A stretch of DNA of 64,000 bases from Rhodopirellula baltica (GTDB lineage: Bacteria > Planctomycetota > Planctomycetia > Pirellulales > Pirellulaceae): contig PPHI01000001.1 in NCBI GenBank assembly GCA_002901265.1, positions 248,001 to 312,000 on the forward strand. The letters are read 5' to 3'. The first letter of the stretch is position 1. The number at the start of each line of letters is the position of its first letter. Under the pieces are notes generated by a model, which saw only the letters and a program-made list of their open reading frames with translations, made no database searches and was not told where the DNA came from. The position numbers and the translations under genes were made by a program. Shown in pieces: positions 55,883 to 64,000 of this stretch.

Positions 55883-57069
55883 TGAACTACTTCTCCCGTG
55901 GATAGAGTCGCGAAGTTGTCAAGCTTCCCGGTCAACCCGAGTGACTCGATATATTCGTGATCAAAATCGGGATCGCTAATGTCGCGTGGGTAGCTCAAGT
56001 GGTCAGCGATATAGACGGCCGTCAGAGGCGAAAACGCCGGGTTCATTGACTTCGATGGGCGGTGATGGAACGCGACCGCTTCGACGATTGGGTTGGGTAA
56101 TCCCCACAAGCCGAGCAGGTGCGCGCCGACTTCGGCATGAGACGCATTGAACGTTTGCTGTTCGACAACGTGTAGCGGAAGTCCAGCGCGATCCGCCGTC
56201 GCGACGACTTCCATGTATTCGCTCGGCAAGTTGTGTGCGAGCACCAGTTTGCCTACGTCGTGAACCATGCCCGCGATAAACGCGTCGTCCACCAAGTGAG
56301 CGTCGGAGGATTCTGTCTCTGCGATCCGCTTGGCGAGCATTGCGACTGTCAACGAGTGATCGATCAAGTGTTGAAGCTTGAAGCCTCGCATATCAAGGTT
56401 TTCAAACTGCGAGAATGCCTTTGCCGTCAGCACCAAGGGGCGGATCACATTAAGTCCAAGCAGCGAGACGGCGTGTTCGGGACAAGAGACTCGTTGTGGC
56501 AAACCAAAGAACGACGAGTTCACCAGTTGTAGGACTTTGGCAGTCATCGCGACATCGCTACCGATCTTCTTTCCAATGCGTTCGATCGATGTTTCGTCCG
56601 ATTCAAGGTCCTTGACCAATTCCAGGTAGATCTTTGGAAGGCTGGGCAGCGTGGTGAGTTGAGAGATCAATCCCTTGAGCTTTTCGTCACGCAATTGACT
56701 GTGCAGTCCACATGCCCGTTCGATCGTATTGACCAATACTTGAGGATCACAAGGTTTGGACATGAATTGATGTGCGGGGCCGACAGCACGCAGGATCTTT
56801 TCGTGCTCGCTCTGTCCGCTCAACACAAGCCGAACGGTATTGGGGTACAACTCGGAAACCCGACGTAGTAATTCTGCTCCGTCGATCCCGGGCATTCGCA
56901 TGTCGGTAACGATCACATTGCAGGGATTGTCGACCAGCCACTGCAACGCCGCTTCTCCGCCACTGACAAAGTGCATGTCCCATACGGATCGCTGATGACG
57001 CAGCATCCGTCGGAGGCCGGAAAGTACATTCGGTTCGTCATCGACGAACAAGACTTGCATTTTGCTCAC
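55879..57069 (-). CDS. Response regulator with HDOD domain
   Basis: This 396-residue protein has a receiver at 1-120 (V-D-D-E-P-N, acceptor Asp in V-T-D-M-R-M-P, M-S-K-P) and an HDOD domain at about 140-340 (L-P-S-L-P-K-I-Y, L-V-N-S-S-F-F-G-L, V-S-L-L-G-L-N-V-I). G-M-V-H-D-V-G-K-L near residue 265 keeps an HD pair. HDOD response regulators are common in motility and surface signalling in bacteria. It lies downstream of the two kinase genes, which suggests phosphorylation by them. Output is unknown. Confidence 0.88.
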   Translation of the reverse strand: MSKMQVLFVDDEPNVLSGLRRMLRHQRSVWDMHFVSGGEAALQWLVDNPCNVIVTDMRMPGIDGAELLRRVSELYPNTVRLVLSGQSEHEKILRAVGPAHQFMSKPCDPQVLVNTIERACGLHSQLRDEKLKGLISQLTTLPSLPKIYLELVKDLESDETSIERIGKKIGSDVAMTAKVLQLVNSSFFGLPQRVSCPEHAVSLLGLNVIRPLVLTAKAFSQFENLDMRGFKLQHLIDHSLTVAMLAKRIAETESSDAHLVDDAFIAGMVHDVGKLVLAHNLPSEYMEVVATADRAGLPLHVVEQQTFNASHAEVGAHLLGLWGLPNPIVEAVAFHHRPSKSMNPAFSPLTAVYIADHLSYPRDISDPDFDHEYIESLGLTGKLDNFATLSTGEVVQ

Positions 57070-57225
57070 GATGTCATTTCCTCATTCATAATACGTCTGG
57101 CAATCATTTGATCGGCCATGATGTGATTTGTTTGGTTCAGTCGTTTGTGATGCCGCTTGCCGTTTCATGGATCGATACGCTAACTCTGTAGAGAACGCTA
57201 CGAGATTTTTCGTGATGGGCGTGCC

Positions 57226-58446
57226 CTATTCCGACGAAACCAGTTGCCGGGAACGGTCTGCGGAATCCGACGAGGTCTGGTCCAACGGAATACGGATCGT
57301 GAAGGTCGTCCCTTTTCCAATTTGGCTATCAACATCGATCGTGCCGCCATGTCGGTCAACGATCACCGAATGCGCGATCGCGAGCCCTTGTCCGGTTCCT
57401 TTACCAACGGGTTTGGTGGTGAAAAACGGTGCGAAGATCCTTTCTAAGTTCTCGCGAGCGATCCCGATCCCGCTGTCTTTGATCGTGATTTCCGCGCACG
57501 GAGGACTGTGCCGAGTGGAGATTGTGATTTTGCCTTTTTGATCGGACGATTCTCCCACTTTGTCACTTACCGCATGTGCCGCATTGATGATCAAGTTGAG
57601 CAAGACCTGATTCAGTTCGCCTGGCAGACAGGGGACGGCGGGCAGTTTGGGGTCAAAGATCGTTTCGATATCCGCGACGTATTTCCATTCGTTTCTGGCA
57701 ACCATGATCGTGTTCTCGATCGACTGTGTCAGGTCGACCTGAGTCATTTCGCTGACACCGGGGTGAGCAAATTCCTTCATTGCTCGAACGATGCTTGCGA
57801 CCCGGTCGACGCCTTCGAGTGTCTGTCCGATCGCGGAAGGGATTTCCTCCAACAAGTATTCGACGTCGGCTTCTTCCATCGCGTCACGGAGTTGATCGAT
57901 CGTCGATTGGATTTCAGTTGTGTCATCGATTCCGATCAACGACTGACATGCCTTCAGGACTTCCACCAAGTCTTCGAAAGCTGATTCGACGAAGCGGGTG
58001 TTGTCGCCCACATATTGAATCGGTGTGTTGATTTCGTGAGCGATTCCCGAAGCGAGTTCCCCAATCGCTTCAAGCTTTTGGGCTTGTGACAATCGTTGTT
58101 GGGTTAGCTCCAACTGCTCGGCACGAGCCATCTTGGCGACTAGTTCACTGTCGGTGCAGTTGATCGAAAGGTAGTCATCAAGTCCGGCAGCATAAGCGGT
58201 GCCCGCAGAATCAACGTCGCTGCCGAAAATGCCAACCAGGGTTCCGCATTTGGATTTCGATTGCTTGATCCAGTCTTCCGGATTTCGGGTATTCAGCGGC
58301 CATGCGAGAAAGCCCATCGTGAAGCGTGCTGTGATCGAAAGCGATGGCAGGTTCGCCATCGCGATCACCTTCGCGTTTGCTGCTTCTAAACGTTCTCTCC
58401 ACTTGCGGCGTCTGAAATCATTTGGATCAACTAATAGTACTTTCAT
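57226..58446 (-). CDS. Histidine kinase with N-terminal pseudo-receiver
   Basis: This 406-residue soluble kinase begins with a receiver-like fold at about 1-110 ([10 protein letters not shown]). It lacks the acceptor Asp after the third strand (that region reads F-L-A-W-P-L-N-T), so it cannot be phosphorylated there. The dimer/His box [11 protein letters not shown] has His 137. The ATPase has N-L-I-I-N-A-A-H, K-D-S-G-I-G-I and G-K-G-T-G-Q-G-L-A. Its start overlaps the upstream kinase end by 20 bases. It may be driven by a protein bound to the pseudo-receiver, perhaps H-NOX or BLUF. Confidence 0.87.
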   Translation of the reverse strand: MKVLLVDPNDFRRRKWRERLEAANAKVIAMANLPSLSITARFTMGFLAWPLNTRNPEDWIKQSKSKCGTLVGIFGSDVDSAGTAYAAGLDDYLSINCTDSELVAKMARAEQLELTQQRLSQAQKLEAIGELASGIAHEINTPIQYVGDNTRFVESAFEDLVEVLKACQSLIGIDDTTEIQSTIDQLRDAMEEADVEYLLEEIPSAIGQTLEGVDRVASIVRAMKEFAHPGVSEMTQVDLTQSIENTIMVARNEWKYVADIETIFDPKLPAVPCLPGELNQVLLNLIINAAHAVSDKVGESSDQKGKITISTRHSPPCAEITIKDSGIGIARENLERIFAPFFTTKPVGKGTGQGLAIAHSVIVDRHGGTIDVDSQIGKGTTFTIRIPLDQTSSDSADRSRQLVSSE

Positions 58447-59784
58447 GCTGCCGCCTTAGTTGTGCTTCGCAAATCGATGTGGGGAGGGTGACGAGGAATG
58501 TTGTGCCGCCGCCACTGCGTGACTGCGCGGAAACGGTTCCCGCGTGCTTATTGACGATCACGTCATAAACGAAGGCCAATCCTTGGCCGATCCCTTTTCC
58601 CACTTCCTTCGTTGTGAAAAACGGGTCAAAGATTCGATCGCGAATATTTGCCGGGATGCCACAACCGTTGTCGTGGAACCGAATCTCGATGTCGTCCTCA
58701 GTTAAATTGGTTTCGACTTCCAGTAAACCCTGTCCAGTGCTCCGGTGGATCTCCATCGCATCGGCCGCATTGGTAAGGATGTTAAGGATGGCTTGATTGA
58801 ACTGTCCGCCGATGCCAATGACGCATGACATCGAGTCGTCCAGGTTCATTTTTACAGTCGCGATATCGCGAAACTGGTTGGCGCAAATGGCCAACGCCGT
58901 TCGGATTGATCGATTGACGTCGATCGACGCTCGCGTCGTTGTTGAGGGGGCCGAAAACTCTTTCATCGCGCGAACAATCGTCGCGACACGATCGATCCCT
59001 TCCAATGATTGCGAAATCGCCATGGGGAACTCCTGTCGCAAAAAATCGAGATCAAACAGCTCAATCTTTTGTTTGATCTCTGCGATGATCGGATCGAGGG
59101 CCTGCTGTGATTCGGCGGCGTTCTGAAGGTTGCTGTACAGGTTGAGGAGGGTTTCGATGTCTTGGAACGCCCCTTGCAAAAACTCAATGTTGTTTCCGAT
59201 GAACTGTATCGGCGTATTGATTTCGTGTGCGACTCCCGCGGAAAGCTGGCCGACGGCTTCCATGTTGCGCACTTGGCTCAGCCTTGCCTCCATTTGCTTT
59301 TTCTTGGTCAGGTCACGGACGACAGCAATAAACATCGGGGATTCGACTACCATCGCCCGGCTGAGCGCGACTTCGCATAAGAACACGATGTCACGCCGCA
59401 CCCCGTACAATTCCAGTGATTCGAGCTGATAGATGATTTCCGAATCGGGGTCCATCAATGCCCCGTCGACGTCCTCTCCGAACATTCGACGCGTCTGATC
59501 TTCGTTGAGTTGAAATAGCGTTCGAATGTCTTTGCCGATCGCATTGTCGATTCCAAAGATTCGACGTGCGGATCGGTTGAACGACCGAATAATTCCTCCA
59601 TCGCTATAGGTGATGATTCCTTCCGCAGCCGTTTCGACGATCGCGCGGGTATGGTCGCTAACGCCCGCAATTGTTGGTTGGCTTCGTAAAGGTTTCGCGA
59701 TTTTTGCTCCAAAAGAGACTCAGCCTCTTTTCGAGCATTCGTTTCGCGAACCAGTTTCCGTTGAAGCAAATCTAGTTCGGACAC
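58427..59784 (-). CDS. PAS-domain histidine kinase, frame broken near 59660
   Basis: The N-terminal 41 residues (coiled coil from M-S-E-L-D-L-L-Q at 59784) and the rest lie in different frames. One missing base at about 59659-59661 on the coding side of R-A-L-x-S-D-H-T-R-A-I-V joins them into a protein of about 452 residues. A PAS domain follows ([10 protein letters not shown], then R-R-I-F-G-I), then V-R-D-L-T-K-K-K-Q, the His box [13 protein letters not shown] and ATPase motifs N-A-A-D-A-M, H-D-N-G-C-G-I and G-K-G-I-G-Q-G-L-A. Its start overlaps the H-NOX stop by 13 bases, so it is the likely H-NOX partner kinase. Confidence 0.85.
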
Positions 59785-60350
59785 GTCTGAGATGCTCTTG
59801 GGTCGGTTACAGTGAATGGTGTCACAACAAATTGTGCTTCCGTACCGTTACTTTCTCCAATGTCTGTCCGACTGAGGCTCGCCCGATCTCCGAAGTGATC
59901 GAGTGATGCGGCGATCAAGCCTTCCGCCAGATCAGCAAAAGGGCGATTCGATTGATACGTTACCTCCAAAGAATCGCCGGTTTGGTTAAAGCGAAACCTT
60001 GGCAGTTCGGCATCCGGATACAGCTTTCTGACTTCAACATGGATGAAGCTCTCGATCGAAGGTAGGAAAGTTAACGCCGAATCGATGCCGGCGAAAAACT
60101 GTGGATAGAGTTCGACAAACCGGCTAAAGAGGTATCGTCCGAAGTGACGCACGAGTACAGGAACCGGGGTTTCTGTGTGTTTTGACAATGCGACGATCAG
60201 GCCAATCAATTCCATGTGGTCGTACGTTCCGACCGCGGTGTATGCACCATTGCTGCGAGATTGCACGCTGCAAATGATGTGGTCGGCGGCTTCCAGCCCG
60301 AACTCCGCCTCGACCATCTCAATCAATTCGGTAAAGACAATCCCCTTCAT
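59772..60350 (-). CDS. H-NOX heme gas sensor
   Basis: H-NOX proteins bind NO (or O2) at heme and control a neighbouring kinase or cyclase. From the ATG at 60350 this is a 192-residue single domain. It begins M-K-G-I-V-F-T-E-L-I and has the proximal His 104 in F-I-H-V-E-V-R-K, Pro 117 in A-E-L-P-R-F, and the heme-propionate motif Y132-Q-S134-N-R136. The overlapping gene codes for a histidine kinase, the standard pairing. An upstream extension of the frame to 60443 lacks H-NOX features and overlaps the BLUF gene. I cannot tell from sequence whether a distal Tyr for O2 exists; NO sensing is more common with kinase partners. Confidence 0.92.
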   Translation of the reverse strand: MKGIVFTELIEMVEAEFGLEAADHIICSVQSRSNGAYTAVGTYDHMELIGLIVALSKHTETPVPVLVRHFGRYLFSRFVELYPQFFAGIDSALTFLPSIESFIHVEVRKLYPDAELPRFRFNQTGDSLEVTYQSNRPFADLAEGLIAASLDHFGDRASLSRTDIGESNGTEAQFVVTPFTVTDPRASQTCPN

Positions 60351-60409
60351 TCTGCGATCCGTAATGTGTGTCTGATCGAGTCCCCTGCGACGAGATAACG
60401 ACGTCCTGA

Positions 60410-60886
60410 TTAAGTCACACTCGCTTCGGTGTGGCGTCGCCAACGGCCGCGACGAAAGCTTTCTAAAATATGTGCGACGCGTTGGGAGTCGCCTTGCAAC
60501 AACGTGAAGCCTCCGGCAGGCTCGTCCTGCGAAAAGAAATCAACAAAGCCCGGTAGTGACGCGACGCGTTCCTTGTCATGGATGAATCCCATGTTCCAGT
60601 CACCGAAGTTGCGTTCATTGACGATCGATTCAGCGATTACAAGAACGTTGGAATGTCGTGGATCACAGGCGATCTTTTCATAGAGTGCGCGGACCGCCTG
60701 GCAATCACCTTCCAAGACTTGAAAGAACGTGTTGTCGACGAACAGTAAGACGCCGGTGATCTGAAACGCGTGATTGGTTTGTCTTGCACCAATCAGCAGT
60801 TGTTCAAGCTCCGTGTCAGCGAACGTTTTCGTTGCGGCACTGACATAGACGAGCTGGAATAACTCCGAATCCCGATCATCTGGCAT
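60410..60886 (-). CDS. BLUF blue-light photoreceptor
   Basis: This 158-residue short BLUF protein binds FAD and changes hydrogen bonding on blue-light absorption. Key residues are visible: Tyr 14 in L-V-Y-V-S, Asn 38 in A-R-Q-T-N, Gln 56 in F-F-Q-V-L-E-G, and Trp 97 and Met 99 in G-D-W-N-M-G-F. A C-terminal extension of about 45 residues ends in a basic segment (R-R-G-R-W-R-R-H). There is no attached enzyme domain, so the signal must pass to a partner protein. It is the first gene of the signalling island, 59 bases upstream of the H-NOX gene. Confidence 0.93.
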   Translation of the reverse strand: MPDDRDSELFQLVYVSAATKTFADTELEQLLIGARQTNHAFQITGVLLFVDNTFFQVLEGDCQAVRALYEKIACDPRHSNVLVIAESIVNERNFGDWNMGFIHDKERVASLPGFVDFFSQDEPAGGFTLLQGDSQRVAHILESFRRGRWRRHTEASVT

Positions 60887-61344
60887 CGATCACTCTCCTC
60901 GGAAATGTGAGGGCAACACACAAGTCGCCTGTCCAAGAAGTAACGTGGGGTGGATCCGGTTCCCACGCTAAAAATTTCACATCGAAAGCATGGCGGATGA
61001 GTAAGAGACGACGCCAAACGTCCCGTTCTTATCATCGACGGCGGTTGCAGAGATCAAAGAATTTGCACCGAATCGATCAGTCGGTTTTCCCCGCCGTCGT
61101 CACCTCTGTGGTGACCGGACTTGACATTGAAAGAAGGCACATCGTCGCCCCTGCCGATCTTACGGTGGGGCTCGATGCGCATTGACGCAGCTGGCGTGAA
61201 TCTACAGGGACTCTAGCTTCCCAGGGCAAGCTTGCAGACTGCCCACGTTCATACACTCGCTGCGGTCAAATTCAGACGCCTTGGCAGAGACGTGGGGCGC
61301 GGATTCTCTCGGTAGCGCTTTAAAAAAGTGTTGAGGGCAAGGCC
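60887..61344. other. Non-coding region upstream of the signalling island
   Basis: No credible gene is seen in these 458 bases. The promoter of the BLUF operon should lie here. GTCACC-TCTGT-GGTGAC at 61099-61115 is a perfect 6-bp inverted repeat that could be an operator or part of a longer structure flanked by GACGGCGG/CCGCCGTC arms near 61039 and 61091. No terminator with a clear T run is visible after the gene at 61345. Confidence 0.4.
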
Positions 61345-62517
61345 TTAAGCGGCTTTGCTTCGTTGTTTGCTGCTGCCGGTTAGCCACTTACGAATCGCTT
61401 GATGATCTTGCAGCCATTCGTCCGAGATCCGACGCTCGACATAGGTTTGCAACATCAGGTCGGTGGTGTCGGTCAGCAGACGGATCGCATCGATGCGGTC
61501 ATCGTCATCGAATTCCTCGTCGTCTTCCAAGTGAATCTTCGCACCGCTGATGCCAAACGATTCCGCCTGCAGAGTCAGATCAAATTGACGGCCTTCGCGG
61601 ATCACAGTCATGCCAGCCTTTCGAGGCAGCTTTCCACATTGGATGGCTTTGGTCGCTTCTGGCAATTTGATTGGGCACTCTGCCGAGATCGTTTCTTTGC
61701 CAGATTCACCGAAAGGGCATTCCAGGCTGAGAGTCTTTGCCAGCATCACGGTGACTTCGGTTTCGTCAACCAGTGCGAACGTGTCGGTGTCGGTTTCAAG
61801 TTTCCACCACAACCAGACCAGGAATTCATTCCCCAGGAAATCGGGTGCTTGAGAGTGTTCGTTGGACCAGCTGTGATCGCCTGAGATCAAGTCACTTACA
61901 AAGCTGATTGGCTGCAGGTCATCGACGTCGCCATAGACTTTGTTATTGATCGCCCATTGCGTCGCGATCGCCCCCGCACCTTGGTGGCGAAGTTCGATCC
62001 CGAAGGTTCGCTCGAGAAGTTCGATGCACAGCCGCGCGGCGTTTCCCACCGAGCCGCCAAAGTAAAGCGTTTCTTGGTCCAGGTCCCACAACAGCGAGAA
62101 GGTCTGCATCTTGCGATATTTTCCGGTTGCGGCTTCCTGATCGCAACGGGCTTCGACGGCCTCTTTGGCCTCTTTTCGCTGTGCCTTGGTGACGACACCG
62201 GTTTCACTGTCCTTGGCCAAGCCGGCCAATTCCATCTGCAGCCAAGCCGCTTTAATCGATGCGGGAATTTGGTTGGTATCAATACGGACGCTGCAGTGGA
62301 CAGCGTTGTTGATCAGGTTCTTCCCAAGGTCGAAGTGGGTGTCAAACAAATGGTCCCCCCCAAGGAATCCGACCGAGACATTGTCCACCGAGGCGGTTTC
62401 GAATCGCCCGGCGGCGTTGTTCGCGAGAAGCTCGATTTGCTCGTCACCGAACGTGTTGTCGTCGAAACCGGAGACACTGAAACGTTGAAAACCAAGGCTT
62501 CCGCGCAAGAAAGGCAT
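61345..62517 (-). CDS. RdgC-like protein
   Basis: This 390-residue soluble protein starts M-P-F-L-R-G-S-L-G-F-Q-R-F. A charged helical region (K-A-Q-R-K-E-A-K-E-A-V-E-A-R near 112-125) is followed by S-L-L-W-D-L-D-Q-E-T-L-Y-F-G-G and L-L-E-R-T-F-G-I. This order resembles RdgC-type recombination-associated proteins that form a DNA-encircling ring, though it is longer than the roughly 300-residue enterobacterial version. The C-terminal part holds an acidic stretch (E-D-D-E-E-F-D-D-D-D). The assignment is by overall pattern only. It is upstream of the BLUF island but separated by 458 bases. Confidence 0.5.
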   Translation of the reverse strand: MPFLRGSLGFQRFSVSGFDDNTFGDEQIELLANNAAGRFETASVDNVSVGFLGGDHLFDTHFDLGKNLINNAVHCSVRIDTNQIPASIKAAWLQMELAGLAKDSETGVVTKAQRKEAKEAVEARCDQEAATGKYRKMQTFSLLWDLDQETLYFGGSVGNAARLCIELLERTFGIELRHQGAGAIATQWAINNKVYGDVDDLQPISFVSDLISGDHSWSNEHSQAPDFLGNEFLVWLWWKLETDTDTFALVDETEVTVMLAKTLSLECPFGESGKETISAECPIKLPEATKAIQCGKLPRKAGMTVIREGRQFDLTLQAESFGISGAKIHLEDDEEFDDDDRIDAIRLLTDTTDLMLQTYVERRISDEWLQDHQAIRKWLTGSSKQRSKAA

Positions 62518-62797
62518 CGGCGTTCCTAAAGATGGAGGATGAGCATGAACACAAGGGGCATCATTAGCAGGGTGTTGATCCTATCGACGCCGACAATCGG
62601 AAATTTGATTGGCGGTCGCTCCCCTGTCACGTAATGCCCACACCCTATGACCGTTACAGTCGGGATTGTCAATCCTGCGCGTGAAACCTGTTTTCTCGCC
62701 GAGGTAGAGGTGCGAGGTAGTCAGTGAGTCATTATTTGTTGCTAGACTGGAATTGAAACAGAGTTTTTTTACACAGCCACCTTCCCGCTTCTGACCG

Positions 62798-63964
62798 ATG
62801 CCCCGCCGTTCTGTCGCACTCCTTATCGAAACGTCGAACGGATATTGCCGTGGCCTTCTGGACGGCATTTGCGGCTTCGCCCGTACGCGTGGGAACTGGT
62901 CCATTCAGCTGAACGAACAAGAACAGGGCGCGCTGCCACCTGCTTGGTTAAAAGAATGGCAAGGCGACGGGATCATCGCACGAATCGAAACGGACCAAAT
63001 CGGACTCCAGCTTCAACAGTTGCAATTGCCAATTGTTGACTTGAGCGCCGCCCGGCACCTTCCGGGAATCCCCTGGGCCGACACCGACGACCGTGCGATC
63101 AGCCGCTTAGTCGTCGAGCATTTCCTTGACCGAGGTTTCGTTAACCTCGCCTATTGCGGTGATCCAGGCTTTGCTTGGTCAAATTCACGGCGCGACCATT
63201 TTCGTCGCTTCGCCGAAGAGGCCGACTGCAACTATTTCGAATACCAGGTCACGCATCGCTACGACGCCAAGTACAAGTGGGACAAAGTTCGCAATTCATT
63301 GGCCGATTGGATGCAGACGCTTCCCAAGCCGATCGCGATCATGGGTTGCAACGATTACCAAGGCCAACTGTTGTTGGATGTTTGTCGTTCCCGCTCGATC
63401 GGTGTCCCAGAAGAAATCGCCGTCCTCGGCGTCGACAACGATTCGCTGCTCTGCAACCTCTGTGACCCGCAGTTGACCAGCGTCATTCCTGATACTTATG
63501 CGACCGGTTTTGAAGCAGCCGAACTGTTGGAAAAGATGATGAACGGCGAACCGGTCGATCGCAACGCACGGTTGGTCACGCAACCCAAAGGCGTTCAGGT
63601 GCGCCAGTCGACCGATACCATCGCGATCGAAGACCAAGATGTTGCCAAGGCGTTGATCTATATCCGCCGTCATGCACTCGAAAACATCCGTGTCGCCGAC
63701 ATCATGCGTCAATGTTCGATCTCTCGCCGAGCGCTAGAGCACCGTTTTTCAAAGGTCGTCGGTCACACGCCACACGAGGAACTCAATCGCATCCGGCTTC
63801 AACGAATCAAACAGTTGCTCGCGGAAACCGATGACCGGATTACCGAAATCGCAAAGCGAACCGGGTATGACCACCCCGAGTATTTGACCGTTGCGTTCAA
63901 GCGAAGCATGGGCATGACGCCTACCGAATATCGCAATGAGCTTCGCAAAAAAACGTCAGGCTAG
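62798..63964 (+). CDS. xylR: XylR-like AraC-family regulator
   Basis: This 388-residue transcription factor has a LacI-type periplasmic-binding-like sensor domain at about 4-270 (A-L-L-I-E-T-S-N-G-Y-C-R-G-L-L-D-G-I, then G-V-D-N-D-S-L-L-C). An AraC-type double helix-turn-helix follows at about 285-385 (I-R-V-A-D-I-M-R-Q-C-S-I-S-R-R-A-L-E and I-T-E-I-A-K-R-T-G-Y-D-H-P-E-Y). This domain order is that of E. coli XylR, which senses xylose. Planctomycetes carry many such regulators, so the ligand may be another sugar. It is divergent from the RdgC-like gene; no sugar gene is adjacent. Confidence 0.88.
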   Translation: MPRRSVALLIETSNGYCRGLLDGICGFARTRGNWSIQLNEQEQGALPPAWLKEWQGDGIIARIETDQIGLQLQQLQLPIVDLSAARHLPGIPWADTDDRAISRLVVEHFLDRGFVNLAYCGDPGFAWSNSRRDHFRRFAEEADCNYFEYQVTHRYDAKYKWDKVRNSLADWMQTLPKPIAIMGCNDYQGQLLLDVCRSRSIGVPEEIAVLGVDNDSLLCNLCDPQLTSVIPDTYATGFEAAELLEKMMNGEPVDRNARLVTQPKGVQVRQSTDTIAIEDQDVAKALIYIRRHALENIRVADIMRQCSISRRALEHRFSKVVGHTPHEELNRIRLQRIKQLLAETDDRITEIAKRTGYDHPEYLTVAFKRSMGMTPTEYRNELRKKTSG

Positions 63965-64000
63965 CCAAGGACGGAGGTGCCTTTCACAACACGAGGTGGA

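Noticed and set aside
1-64000. Prophage, insertion sequences, CRISPR, tRNA or rRNA genes
   Set aside because: I saw no transposase or integrase, no regularly spaced repeats, and no cloverleaf or ribosomal RNA sequence by eye; a dedicated tRNA search was not possible.

Overview
The window looks like a chromosomal segment of a marine-type Pirellulaceae planctomycete (Rhodopirellula/Rubripirellula-like). The lineage is inferred from several things: an N-terminal 'AERLEQRL' (LEPR-XLL-like) motif in a secreted dockerin-ended protein, a XylR-type AraC regulator, planctomycete-style His-rich metal-efflux partners, TTG/GTG starts, weak Shine-Dalgarno use and moderate GC. It is ordinary chromosome: I found no tRNA, rRNA, CRISPR array, insertion sequence or prophage.

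Layout. 1-3936: a partial lgt, a secreted protein and a tandem-domain glycosyltransferase. 4055-10068: a plus-strand heavy-metal RND efflux operon (His-rich protein, adaptor, CusA/CzcA pump, His-rich lipoprotein), closed by a perfect hairpin. 10186-12143: a sugar-acid pair (2-keto-3-deoxygluconate-type kinase and SDR). 12256-26546: a complete minus-strand nitrate assimilation locus, nrtA-nrtB-nrtC-nrtD-GAF protein-DmsBC-like fusion-nasA-nirA-flavoprotein-moaA. 27344-28999: a porin. 29094-34350: a minus-strand redox cluster in which an NAD(P)H/FAD/[2Fe-2S] reductase fused to a heme-b membrane domain precedes an 11-heme-motif cytochrome, a Tll0287-type heme protein, a globin and a monoheme lipoprotein. 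34819-53475: mostly single genes (peptide transporter, secreted endonuclease/exonuclease-family protein, TIM-barrel epimerase, DUF4173-like membrane protein, CheA-like membrane kinase, MFS, Y4yA-like PLP enzyme, amidohydrolase/beta-lactamase fusion, Gfo/Idh oxidoreductase). 53601-60886: a minus-strand signalling island, BLUF photoreceptor, H-NOX gas sensor, two histidine kinases, three receiver proteins (HDOD, degenerate HD, stand-alone) and a CBS protein. 61345-63964: an RdgC-like protein and a XylR-like regulator.

How the genes work together. The nitrate locus would import nitrate by ABC transporter, reduce it to nitrite and ammonium, and make part of its own molybdenum cofactor. The first genes of the nitrate locus and of the redox cluster both have a sigma-54-like -24/-12 element, and both carry the same 10-bp sequence about 130-160 bp further upstream. 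That suggests shared nitrogen control by an enhancer-binding protein. The BLUF/H-NOX island is the best candidate for an undescribed system: blue light and NO (or O2) feeding one set of kinases and receiver outputs.

Data quality. Six genes have their frame broken, and each is repaired by adding one base, mostly in a short homopolymer. The simplest explanation is consensus errors, not six pseudogenes. I annotate these genes at full length and mark the break.
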